Assembly (NCBI GenBank): GCA_010906965.1
Contig: JAAFHB010000004.1
Location: forward strand, 1-64,000
Direction of reading: 5' to 3'
DNA from: Mariniphaga sp.
Lineage (GTDB): Bacteria; Bacteroidota; Bacteroidia; Bacteroidales; Prolixibacteraceae
DNA length: 64,000 nt
A program made the position numbers and the translations under genes. Under the pieces are notes generated by a model that saw nothing but the letters and a program-made list of their open reading frames with translations, was not told where the DNA came from and did no database searches. How positions within the stretch are numbered: position 1 is the stretch's first letter; the number at the start of each line of letters is the position of its first letter. Below, piece after piece: positions 39,862 through 49,700 of the stretch.

Positions 39862-40857
39862 TTAGATCAATATATTTTTAGCGAATTGAACACACTTTGC
39901 CACTTCTTTAGCGGCATCAGAATCAGCAGGCACATTATATTCAAGTTCGACATCAACGTAAATGGGCCATTTTTCCTTTTTCAACAATAAAAGTACATCG
40001 GAAATTGGCATTTCGCCTTTGCCCCATACCTGGTTGGTATTTGGAGGTGTCGATTTCGGCCCGGTTTTGTCTTTCAGATGAATGCTGACAATCCGGTCGT
40101 GCAGTCTTTTTATCAGGTCATTGGGAGGTAATCCGGTACTGCCGAAATAGTGGCCTGCATCAAAATTCAGCATGTTATTTGGTGAGTAAGCAAGAAATTT
40201 ATCAAAGTTCCATCCTGGTTCTGCAGGTTGCATGTGCTGATGGAAAATAGCGTACATTTTATGTTTTTCGGCAAATGGCCCAAGACGTTTGCAGGCCTCA
40301 TCGCCTATTTCGTTCGTAACACCCTTCGCGCCCATCGCTTTTGCTGCATTAAACGCGTAATCAATCTCTTCGTCGGTCCAGTTTGCAGGCGAGAATTTCA
40401 CAATATGAATATTGATACCCGCATCATTAAACAACTTTCGGAGATCAGTGTACTTTTGCATCGGAAGAGAAATTCTCCATTTTCGCTGAGCCTCGGTGGC
40501 ATCAGCCTGTTCTTTTTCATACTTTTCTTTTTGCTCCTTACTTTGAACAACATCACGCGGAAGCCGGGCCGGTCCCTGTGGTAATCCAAGATAATCTTCA
40601 GCAACGATCCCCATTAATTCCAGATCGCTTATCCCAGCCTGCTGACAATAACTGATAATGTCTTTGGGAGTAGACGGCATACTGCGCCAGCTATAAGTTA
40701 TTGCACCAATCTGAACACCCCCGAATTTAGAATTTGGTTTTGCATCCTTTGCAGCTGCGGAAATACTCGTGAAACCGTAATTAAATGGGATTGCAGCTAA
40801 TGCAGCCGCGGCAGCAGCTGTATTTAGAAACTTACGGCGTGACAACCTGTTTTCCAT
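39862..40857 (-). CDS. Sugar phosphate isomerase/epimerase-like protein with Tat signal
   Basis: 'SRRKFLNTAAAAAALAAIPF' twin-arginine signal; TIM-barrel AP-endonuclease-like 'VTNEIGDEACKRLGPFAEKHKMYAIFHQHM', 'IVSIHLKD'. Confidence 0.88.
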   Translation of the reverse strand: MENRLSRRKFLNTAAAAAALAAIPFNYGFTSISAAAKDAKPNSKFGGVQIGAITYSWRSMPSTPKDIISYCQQAGISDLELMGIVAEDYLGLPQGPARLPRDVVQSKEQKEKYEKEQADATEAQRKWRISLPMQKYTDLRKLFNDAGINIHIVKFSPANWTDEEIDYAFNAAKAMGAKGVTNEIGDEACKRLGPFAEKHKMYAIFHQHMQPAEPGWNFDKFLAYSPNNMLNFDAGHYFGSTGLPPNDLIKRLHDRIVSIHLKDKTGPKSTPPNTNQVWGKGEMPISDVLLLLKKEKWPIYVDVELEYNVPADSDAAKEVAKCVQFAKNILI

Positions 40858-41250
40858 AGATTCAATTTTTTAAATGATGTGTTTATGAAATGTTTTATGC
40901 GTTCCTGAAAGTCAAAGCTAATAAATTTTAAAATACCAACATTAAAACTACTATTAGTAACTGAACTAAATGAGATTTTGTTTGAAAAAAATCGAAGAAT
41001 TTCAGGAACCCAAATCAGGTTGTATTTGAAACCTCCAAACAAAAGCAGTTCGAATATAAAAGTGTCCTTGTTGATGGATTTCACCAATAGCTGTAAGTTG
41101 TTCCCGATCTGAGCAATATTCATTAGGCGCTTGTTTGTTCAGTAAACGGGTCTGCAGTCCGGTCGCGAAAGTGCATCCGGATTTAAAGATCGCAAGATAA
41201 GCAATTATGTTTTATAATACAATATGTTTGAAAAGGTATTGGGGTATGGG

Positions 41251-41413
41251 ATTTTCCTGCATTCTGCAAATACTAAAAGATTGGAGGTAAGAGGGATCAA
41301 ATCAGTTGTTGGCAGAATGCAGAATTGATGAGACCATTTACCTTTAAAAAAGATACTGGAAATGGTATCTGCAAATTCCCTTACCTGTTGCCCGCGGATG
41401 GGATATCCGGGTT
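41251..41413. repeat. Dispersed direct repeat, copy A
   Basis: Shares ATTTTCCTGC, TCAAATCAGTTGTT, ACCTTTAAAAAAGATACTGGAAATGG (26/26), CGGATGGGATATCCGGG with 42838-42997. Confidence 0.85.
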
Positions 41414-41496
41414 AACGAGGACTAATCATATCGCTATTTTGCTTGTTTTTAATACTTCACCACTTTAAAGCCCAATCTTATTCGGCTGTTGCACTA

Positions 41497-41765
41497 CGTA
41501 AATACCATGATGCACATCGTAAAAGATTCGTGACACATCGTAAGAGCAATAATGCAACCTGTGATTTGTTGTTTGCACTTCGTATGAGCAATAATGCAAC
41601 GCGTAATTTGTTGTTTACACATCGTAAGAGCAATAATGCAACGCGTAATTTGTTGTTTACACATCGTAAGAGCAATAATGCAACGCGTAATTTGTTGCTT
41701 AAACATCGTAAGAGCAATAATGCAACGCTGAATTTGGTATTTACACAGCATAAAAGCTTAAATAC
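41497..41765. repeat. 42-bp tandem repeat built from two 21-bp half-units
   Basis: Copies of CGTAAGAGCAATAATGCAACG-CGTAATTTGTTGTTTACACAT start at 41539, 41581, 41623, 41665 and 41707; degenerate units on both sides. Confidence 0.95.
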
Positions 41766-41942
41766 ATTGTGTTAATAGCTGGTTACATGTGTATTAAAGA
41801 TATGATTTTTTAGAAGAAAATTAATTTATCGAAATTTCGACTAATTATAAAAATATTTCAAAAAAACCTGTAACCATTTAAGAACAATCCTCGTAGACAC
41901 AATAAATTCTAAACCAAATTTATTAATTAAAAAAAACAGAAT

Positions 41943-42626
41943 ATGGAAGCAAGAGGTAGAACATTTTGGGAAATGGAAAAAGAAGCTGTCTCCTATGTAC
42001 TGAAAAACGAAAGCGTATGGTCGCATTTGGCAGTTATTGTCACTAACGTAACCTTACTCGAACAGAATGAGCGGGATTTGGATGCTGCCTATAAAGCTCA
42101 GGACGCTAGTGATCCTGGTGGATATACCGACCAAAAGAACATGATGTTAAACTTATTTTACCACAAAATTTATAAGCTTAGTTGTAAGCTCTCCTTTTAT
42201 GGTAAAAATGTTGGCGACAAAATTTTACTCAATGATGTTAATATTGCCGAAAGCTCTTTTAATAAAGTGACAGAAAAAGAAGCGTTAATCCAATGCAATA
42301 CTATTATTAAACGGGGAAATGAATACCTCAGCAGAACTGCAGAATATGGCGTTACTGCAGATGGACTTAAATCACTGGGATCCGAACTTGCCATTTTGGA
42401 GCAAATGAAGCCAACTATCGGCGTGATCACTAACGACCACAAGAGTGCCACGCGATCGATTAAAGATATAATTTCGGAAGCCCGCATTCAACTTGACAAA
42501 CTGGATGATGCATTCGAAGGAATGCTCGATGATGATGATTTTATCGATGGTTGGTTTGCAGTACGTAAAATCAAAGGACGTCATAAACCTAAAGGGCCGA
42601 TTACTACAAAACCGGCCTCGGAATAA
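41943..42626 (+). CDS. Hypothetical protein, predicted alpha-helical, acidic segment and basic tail
   Basis: 227-aa ORF with ATG, A-rich leader and downstream terminator; no recognised family motif. Confidence 0.75.
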   Translation: MEARGRTFWEMEKEAVSYVLKNESVWSHLAVIVTNVTLLEQNERDLDAAYKAQDASDPGGYTDQKNMMLNLFYHKIYKLSCKLSFYGKNVGDKILLNDVNIAESSFNKVTEKEALIQCNTIIKRGNEYLSRTAEYGVTADGLKSLGSELAILEQMKPTIGVITNDHKSATRSIKDIISEARIQLDKLDDAFEGMLDDDDFIDGWFAVRKIKGRHKPKGPITTKPASE

Positions 42627-42657
42627 TTTTCGAAACGGAAGTTTGAATTAAATAAAA

Positions 42658-42694
42658 AAAGGTGCTGGCAGATATTTTAATCTCCGGCACCTTT
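42658..42694 (+). terminator. Hairpin terminator after the 227-aa ORF
   Basis: AAAGGTGCTGG / CCGGCACCTTT (one G-T pair). Confidence 0.7.
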
Positions 42695-42837
42695 CTGTAT
42701 AAAGAGGGTTTATTAATACTTTCGTTATCTCAAAAAAAGGTCAGGCTTACTAACGGAGTTTGATTGCTGATTATGATTTTCATATACAGAGAAGGCGAAC
42801 CAAAAAAAATAATTTGAAGGAGGATGGAGTGATGTAG

Positions 42838-42997
42838 ATTTTCCTGCCTCATACAAACTAAAAGTAGGAAGGAAACTGGATTCAAATCAGTTGTTTGAGA
42901 AATACCGAATGGATCAGACCGGTACCTTTAAAAAAGATACTGGAAATGGGAATAGTAAATTCCCTTGTCTGTTGCCCCCGGATGGGATATCCGGGGG
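42838..42997. repeat. Dispersed direct repeat, copy B (contains hairpins)
   Basis: Same blocks as copy A; contains GGGAATagtaaATTCCC and CCCCCGGATgggatATCCGGGGG. Confidence 0.85.
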
Positions 42998-43045
42998 AGG
43001 GAATTGAAAAATTCAAGTTTTAAACCGGGCAGAGCATCATAGGCA

Positions 43046-43204
43046 TTATCCGTATTTGCAATCGGCTTTTTCTTTGTCAAAGTCATCATCAGTTATCAGT
43101 TTGTTTTCCATATATTTGTAATGAAACTTCAAATCCTCGAGTCGGGAACCAAGAGAAGAATATTTACTATCAGGGTTACATGTCCTGCACCTGGGGATTA
43201 GCAT
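43046..43204 (-). CDS. Small SHOCT-like ORF (52 aa), below the ORF-track size cut-off
   Basis: Reverse-strand translation MLIPRCRTCNPDSKYSSLGSRLEDLKFHYKYMENKLITDDDFDKEKADCKYG*; SHOCT-like 'LEDLKFHYKYMENKLITDDDFDKEKA'. Confidence 0.45.
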   Translation of the reverse strand: MLIPRCRTCNPDSKYSSLGSRLEDLKFHYKYMENKLITDDDFDKEKADCKYG

Positions 43205-43375
43205 ATTATAACACAAATAAAATAATTCATTATGAACTTACAGTATATTTCAGATAGTGACGGACAAACAACATGTGTTTTCATTCCTATTAAAAGAGGG
43301 AAGTTGCCAAATGGTATAATATGAAGCAAAAAGGACTTGGCAAAAGATTTACATAAAAAAATTGTCTGGAATATT

Positions 43376-44767
43376 TTATTTATTATTTTCAATTGCAAAA
43401 TGTGTTGAAATTTCCCTATATGGAAATGCATAATATGCAAACTCTGCTAAAAAGAATTCAGAAAGATTCAGTTTAGAATAATTATAATGACTAATTACAT
43501 GTTCTACGATTTCACGATTTACACTATCGCCTGCCAAGGCAATGATTGCAGCGGCGGCAAGAGGATTAGTCATATATGTCCGTTCATATAGTTTTCGCTC
43601 ACCCAACTTTTCTTTATTTCCCATTGAAGCAAGCTTTGCTGCGTCAGATTGCGTTTTTTGCGTGAACCATGTCGGATAGCCCTCCCGCCAATTTGAATGT
43701 CCAAATTTTTTTGTGTCATTATTGTTAAAGGTTTTATATGCTTCAATTACCTCCAGTGCATTAGTAACATTTTGTTCTATTCCGATACGATATGAGGCCT
43801 TAATTTTCTCATCATTTTCCATCGCGGCAAGATAAACTATTGTAGCCTGATTTTTGACATAAATCCACAATTGACTGTCGAAGTGTTTATTTTGAAATAT
43901 TACGCTGTCTATTCGAATACCGGCAGCACAAATATCTATCCGCGTTTTATTTAATTCTGAAGGTTTTTCAACCGACCCTCGGGGATATTCGAATAGTGCC
44001 GTTTGATATCGTTCCAGCCATATGGGATCTTGAAACAATTGGTACATCATTCGCAGTAAAAATAGATATGAAGTAACTTCAAGGTAATTATTTGATTTAA
44101 GATCTCCACGAAATTCACTTTTGAAACATCCATCGCAAGGAAGTTTCCAGTCTAAAGCGTTTAATGCGGATGTCACCTCCCTTAGTTTGTTCATTACAAT
44201 TTTGCGATGTTGAGGCGTTGGAATATCGCTTTTAAGATAACTGTATAATCCAAGATACCATGGGATTGTCTGGTCAACAGATCCCAATGGATAATGGCAT
44301 TGCCCATCTGTTCCTACACCTCGTGCAATAAAACCAGCCACATCTGAAACCGATGCGCATTTTAATAAACCATCGGCCAAACGTCTGGCTTTCTCATCGT
44401 CTATTTTGTCACCACTTCTGCGAGCCCTTTCACACGCAGCAGATAAATACAAACCTGTAAAAAAAGGACCATTCTCGATAGGACTCCACCAGCCGACAGC
44501 ATTAGGTCTACCCAAAACGCAATCTTCAGGTGTTGGCGTTTCACCAACAAAATCATGGATTATTCCATACTTGTCAATGAATTTTTTCCAGAGTACGGTA
44601 TTTGCCTGTTCTACTGTATAGGAAATATGTGTTTGAGCACCAGCAAACCATGCAGACATCATTATCGCTGAGAATACCGCCATTGTTCTAAAAATGCTAC
44701 GATGAAATTTGATTCTTATTTTTTGATTTCTCGAATTGAGTCGGAAATATTTTGAGTTGATATTCAT
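43376..44767 (-). CDS. Uncharacterised secreted protein of a polysaccharide utilisation locus, possibly (alpha/alpha) toroid
   Basis: 463 aa with signal peptide ending 'AWFAGAQ'; helical repeats rich in W/Y/H; same strand and directly downstream of susD. Confidence 0.75.
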   Translation of the reverse strand: MNINSKYFRLNSRNQKIRIKFHRSIFRTMAVFSAIMMSAWFAGAQTHISYTVEQANTVLWKKFIDKYGIIHDFVGETPTPEDCVLGRPNAVGWWSPIENGPFFTGLYLSAACERARRSGDKIDDEKARRLADGLLKCASVSDVAGFIARGVGTDGQCHYPLGSVDQTIPWYLGLYSYLKSDIPTPQHRKIVMNKLREVTSALNALDWKLPCDGCFKSEFRGDLKSNNYLEVTSYLFLLRMMYQLFQDPIWLERYQTALFEYPRGSVEKPSELNKTRIDICAAGIRIDSVIFQNKHFDSQLWIYVKNQATIVYLAAMENDEKIKASYRIGIEQNVTNALEVIEAYKTFNNNDTKKFGHSNWREGYPTWFTQKTQSDAAKLASMGNKEKLGERKLYERTYMTNPLAAAAIIALAGDSVNREIVEHVISHYNYSKLNLSEFFLAEFAYYAFPYREISTHFAIENNK

Positions 44768-44905
44768 TTATTTCTCTGGTTTATATATGTTTCAAACAAT
44801 CTACGCAATGAATATTTAGGGAATACCTGTTAGATTTTAACAGGCATTCCTTAATAATCTTCTAGCGATGTCCATTTCAACTTTTGACTAACTTACAGGA
44901 CTAAC

Positions 44906-46723
44906 CTATTTTCCGCTTGTCCATCCTGGATTCTGCACAAGTTTCGGATTCATCAGGAGTTCTTCAATTGGGATAGGGAAGTAATACTGCTTAGGCTCAA
45001 TGAATGCTCTGCCGTTTGGTAACGATTTTTGATAAGGGGCTAAGTATCCATTATTATCCAAATAAACGTCAGTCCCAGTCCTCACTTTTGGATACTGATA
45101 TTGATTAAATTTCATCCCTCTGATAGCTTCAGGTGCAAGTAGTAATTTCCCTGCTTTCCAACGAATAAGGTCATCCCATCGGAAATTTTCAAATACCAGT
45201 TCCACTCTCCTTTCCCTTCTAATTTCACGAATTAATGAAGAAGGTTTATATCCGCAATATGTCTGGTACCTAGTATCTAACTGAGGATCGTTTGGTATAT
45301 TACTGAGTTGCAAGTGTGGCATTCCGACCCTGTCACGTAATTTATTTATAGTATTATCCAGATCAGACTGAGTGCATTGTCCAAGTTCTGTTTTAGATTC
45401 TGCATTGATCAATAAAGCTTCAGCATACCTAAAAACAGGACATGGCATCACTCCATTAGTTAACTGATCAACTTCTGTAAGATCCACTTTCCAAAATTTT
45501 ATTGGCCAATATCCTGTTGGTGAAGGATATTCATCCCCAGAGCCTCTGATTGGAGGCATTATCTTATTATAGCCCGATCCCCGATCTAACAATGAAGATG
45601 ATGGATTTAGATCAAACGAGTATTCTCCCGGTATACTGATAGTTTGATGTAATCGTGGGTCTCTATTAATAACTTCGCTTTGAATGCTGTCATCTCCAAC
45701 ATACAAAGGACTAACGCTAATTGGCAGCCCGTCTTTGCATAGATACTCTTCCACCATTGATTTGGAAAAACCAGCTAGATTTTCAGATTGATGCCATGCA
45801 TAATATCTGAGAAATGCATGACCTAATAAACCAGTAGCATATCTTTTCCACAAAATAACTTCCGAATGATTATCATACTGATTCTGAACAAATAATTCAT
45901 GATAATCCTTTTCCTTATTCCCTGTAGACCATATAGAATAATGTTTAGAATCCATCAACTCATTACTGGCACTTGCAGCTTCCTGTAGAAATTTATCTCC
46001 GGAAAGGTTTAGTTCTGTGTGATATTTACGAAATGTACCTTCAAACAGGCATATACGTGCTTTCAAAAGTAAAGCCATATCTCTGTTCAATCGGTCTTTT
46101 TTTTCCAATCCTTTTACAGGTAGCCATTTTACTGCTTGATTAATGGTGGCAAGCACTGAATCCATCAATTCACCGCGAGGTGTTCTTGCATTATATAATT
46201 CTTCAGAATTTGTTTGCAATGGTTTGGAAAACCAAGGGACTTCACCAAACATCTTTACCTTTTCAAAATAATCCCACGCTTTAAAAAACAGCATTTCGCC
46301 GGCATATGCTTGCTTTATATTTTGGGCAATCTCAGCTTTCTGGTAGTTGGCAAGAAAATTATTCAAGGCTCGCATTCGTGTCCAACTCCAACCTCCACTA
46401 CCTGCTGCTGTGGTTTCAACATAGGTTCCGCTGACCATTTTAACCAACGAATAATCTGTAGAAACGATATTGTCTGAATGTATATCTCCATATGGGATTG
46501 CAGGTCCTTTATATCCCCATGGAACTGATACTGAAAGAGAACCGTCAAAGCCCTGAATTAAACTGGCATAAATCGGATTACAGGACAATTGTAGGTCAGA
46601 TTCACTTTTCCAATATGTTTGGTCAGTAATACTATCCAAAGGATATCGTTCCATAAATCCGTCGTTGCATCCTGTTAATAGCAACAAGGCAAAAAACACT
46701 GATATATAATATTTATAATTCAT
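44906..46723 (-). CDS. susD: SusD/RagB-family nutrient-binding outer membrane lipoprotein
   Basis: 'LLLLTGCNDGFMERYPLDSITDQTYWKSESDLQ', 'RYAEALLINAESKTELG', 'REIRRERRVELVFENFRWDDLIRWK'. Confidence 0.95.
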   Translation of the reverse strand: MNYKYYISVFFALLLLTGCNDGFMERYPLDSITDQTYWKSESDLQLSCNPIYASLIQGFDGSLSVSVPWGYKGPAIPYGDIHSDNIVSTDYSLVKMVSGTYVETTAAGSGGWSWTRMRALNNFLANYQKAEIAQNIKQAYAGEMLFFKAWDYFEKVKMFGEVPWFSKPLQTNSEELYNARTPRGELMDSVLATINQAVKWLPVKGLEKKDRLNRDMALLLKARICLFEGTFRKYHTELNLSGDKFLQEAASASNELMDSKHYSIWSTGNKEKDYHELFVQNQYDNHSEVILWKRYATGLLGHAFLRYYAWHQSENLAGFSKSMVEEYLCKDGLPISVSPLYVGDDSIQSEVINRDPRLHQTISIPGEYSFDLNPSSSLLDRGSGYNKIMPPIRGSGDEYPSPTGYWPIKFWKVDLTEVDQLTNGVMPCPVFRYAEALLINAESKTELGQCTQSDLDNTINKLRDRVGMPHLQLSNIPNDPQLDTRYQTYCGYKPSSLIREIRRERRVELVFENFRWDDLIRWKAGKLLLAPEAIRGMKFNQYQYPKVRTGTDVYLDNNGYLAPYQKSLPNGRAFIEPKQYYFPIPIEELLMNPKLVQNPGWTSGK

Positions 46724-46765
46724 AGTAATGTCTCCTTAAAATCTGATTAGAAAATTTATTTGTAA

Positions 46766-49700
46766 TTAAAAAGTTACTTGCACTCCAAATGTATAGGAAT
46801 GTAACATTGGGTATGCATCGCCCATTAATTCTGGATCCAACACATCAGGCACTTTACTAATAGTTAGAAGGTTGTACCCTGAAGCATATACTCTTAACTT
46901 ACTAATGGCTATTTTCTTTGAGAGCCATTGTGGCAAAGTGTATCCAAAAGTAATATTTTTTAAACGAGCATAGGCAGCGTTGAGCATATAGCGGGATTGT
47001 ACTTCCTTGTTCTTCAACGCTGGTTTAAATGCTGGGAAAAATGCATTAGTTCTTTCAGGAGTCCATGAATCATAGTATGTATATTTAGTCCCTGACCCTC
47101 CGTTAATATTGCTTCCTTTGATTAAGCCCCAATAATAGTAACTATCCGTCCAATAGTCTCTTTCCCCTGTACCTTGCCAAAAAATGTTGAAATCAAGACT
47201 TTTCCAAGCAACATCAATGTTTAACCCATATTGATAGCGCGGTGTTGAATTCCCGAGAATTTTTTTGTCGCCAGGGTCATTAACAGTAGTCGATCCGAAG
47301 CCAATGATTTTATCATTATTCAAATCTTTATAACGTACATCTCCAGGCCTCCATACTCCACCATTAATTTTGGACTGATTCGGAGCATTTGCAATTTCTT
47401 CATATGTCTGAAAAATGTTTTCTGATTCATATCCCCATATTTCCCCCATCTTTTTTCCCTGGTAGAGAGAGGAAATTAGTTTTTGGGGGTTACCAGAATA
47501 ACTAATAATTTCGGATTGGTTATCGGACAGCACAAAGGCGATGCTATAACTGAGACCATTTTTTAGTCGGTCATTCCATCTGGCGGAAAATTCCCATCCT
47601 GTTGTTTTCATGCTTCCTGAATTTTGATTGGGAACAGAGGTACCTAACACGGACGGCAATTTTTCGGCCGATGTAAGAATAGCCTTCGTTTTCCTATTAT
47701 ACCAGTCATAATTCAATGTCAACTTATCCAATACGGTAACATCTACGCCAAAGTCCAGAGTCGAAGCTGTTTCCCATGTCAGGTTTGAGCTGACAAGTCC
47801 TGGAGGTGTAATTCCAATTGGTCGGGTGCCATTGATGACATATCCTACTTGAGGGGTCAGTCCATAAGTAGAAATATAAGCATAATTGGCTACATCCTGA
47901 TTTCCCAAACTACCATAAGAGGCCCTTAACTTGAGGTTTGGGATTATTGGCTGTAATCCCTTCATGAAAACTTCTTCCGATATTCTCCATCCGGCTGAAA
48001 AGGACGGAAAAAATTTGAACCGACTATCTTTTGGAAATTTTGAGGTTCCATCATATCTTCCATTCATCTCGAAGAGGTATTTTTTGTCGAAAATGTAATT
48101 GAATCTTCCGAAAGCACCTCTGATTGCCCAGTGCGACTCACCGTCTCCAAGCGTCCTCACTCCCGAAGCTAATTGTAAAACAGGAATATTGTCTGAAACC
48201 AAATCCTGTCCTTGTGCCCAAAGACTTTCGTCTTGATACAATTCTTGATTGAAACCTGCGACCATGGCTAATTCATGCTTCTCTGCTATATTTTTTGAAA
48301 AATCGAGGTATGCATTATAAACAGTATAATCACTTTGATAATGCGTTTTCTTAACTGTTGAGTTTCCTTCACTGGCGCGAGGCGTCCATGATCTGTCTAT
48401 ATTTGGGAAAAGCGGTAGAAATAGCTTTTCATTAGTGTTGATGGTTCGATAAGCAAAATCCGTCTTAAAACTAAGACCATCAATGATTTTAACTGTTGCA
48501 CCAACTTTTAGCATTAAAGTTCCAGATTTCGTTTTAATGTTGCCTTGCATCCCATTCGCAAAATTAGCGGTCAATCTGGTTCCTACCGGAGAATCAGTTG
48601 GTGTAAGCAAAGGGGTCATTAAGTTTCTCCATCCCTGCATCGCCATGAATTCGAAATAATTTGCGCCTTCTACATATCCTCCGAAACCATGCGGTATTTG
48701 CGAATTATATAGAGTATATATCGCTTTTGTATCTATTTTTAACCAATTAGTCACTTCCGTTGAAAATCCCAGTGATGCATTATAGGTTTTCTTAAAATCC
48801 TGGTTCTGCTTCATAATTCCATCTTGATCACGGTATCCAAAGGAAGCATGATAACTGCTTTTTGAGCCTCCTCCAGATACAGACAATAGGTGATTTTGCA
48901 TAGGTGTACTCTTTCGAATAACTTCTTTCCAAGGATTAACATTGCCTACCCAAACAATTGCACTGCCATTCATATAATAACTCTGAGCTGTTTCAGGATT
49001 GTTAAAGTAGTTATTTACTTGAGTTAATTTGTAATTATCATCGGCAGATGGATTTCCTCCTTCTAAAGTTGTTGCATTCATTATTGCTTGCTGATATTCT
49101 ACAGAATTTAACAAGCCAGGATCGTTAACAGGCACTTGTACCTGAGAACTTCCTGAATACATAATTTGAGGGGTAGAATCTTTATTTCCTTTTTTAGTAG
49201 TTACCAAAATCACACCATAGGATGCTCTGGCACCATAGATTGCTGAAGCAGATGCATCTTTTATGACTGTAATGTTATCGATGTCATCCGGGCTCAGGTT
49301 ATTTATATCCATTGGAACTCCATCAACAAGAATCAATGGAGTTCCTGTTTGAAAACTTCCTCCAGAAAAAGAAGTTCCACCCCTTATGTTGTAAGAAGCA
49401 TTTGCAACCGGATTTCCATTTGCTGTAGTTACATTTAGGTTAGGAATCAGACCCTGTAAGGCTTGTCCCATATTAGAGACAGACTTTTTTGCTAAATCTT
49501 TTGAGGTAACTTGTTCTATGGCCCCTGTTAAATTTATCTTCTTCTGTGTACCGTAACCAACAACAACCACTTCATCTACTCCAATGGTCTCTTCGCCCAG
49601 TGCTACATTCATCGTTGTCTTATTTCCGATAGCAATCTCCTGCATCTTCATTCCCACAAAAGAAAATTGCAGAGTGGCGTTTTCAGGAATATTTGCAAGG

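Noticed and set aside
41497-41765. CRISPR array
   Set aside because: Units are contiguous 42-bp tandem copies with no unique spacers between repeats, and no cas genes are in the window.
41443-41775. ORFs on both strands across the tandem array (+ 41443-41775, - 41478-41717, - 41494-41751), e.g. (HRKSNNATRNLLFT)n
   Set aside because: The 42-bp period is divisible by 3, so lack of a stop in one unit propagates in several frames. No initiation context or non-repeat domain supports coding.
42820-43005. Open frame through copy B (EGGWSDVDFPASYKLKVGRKLDSNQLFEKYRMDQTGTFKKDTGNGNSKFPCLLPPDGISGGGN)
   Set aside because: Copy A has stops in the corresponding frame and there is no good start codon, so coding is not supported.
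43198-43440. 80-aa minus ORF MHIMHFHIGKFQHILQ...
   Set aside because: Low-complexity hydrophobic translation of AT-rich sequence overlapping the 3' end of the 43376-44767 gene.
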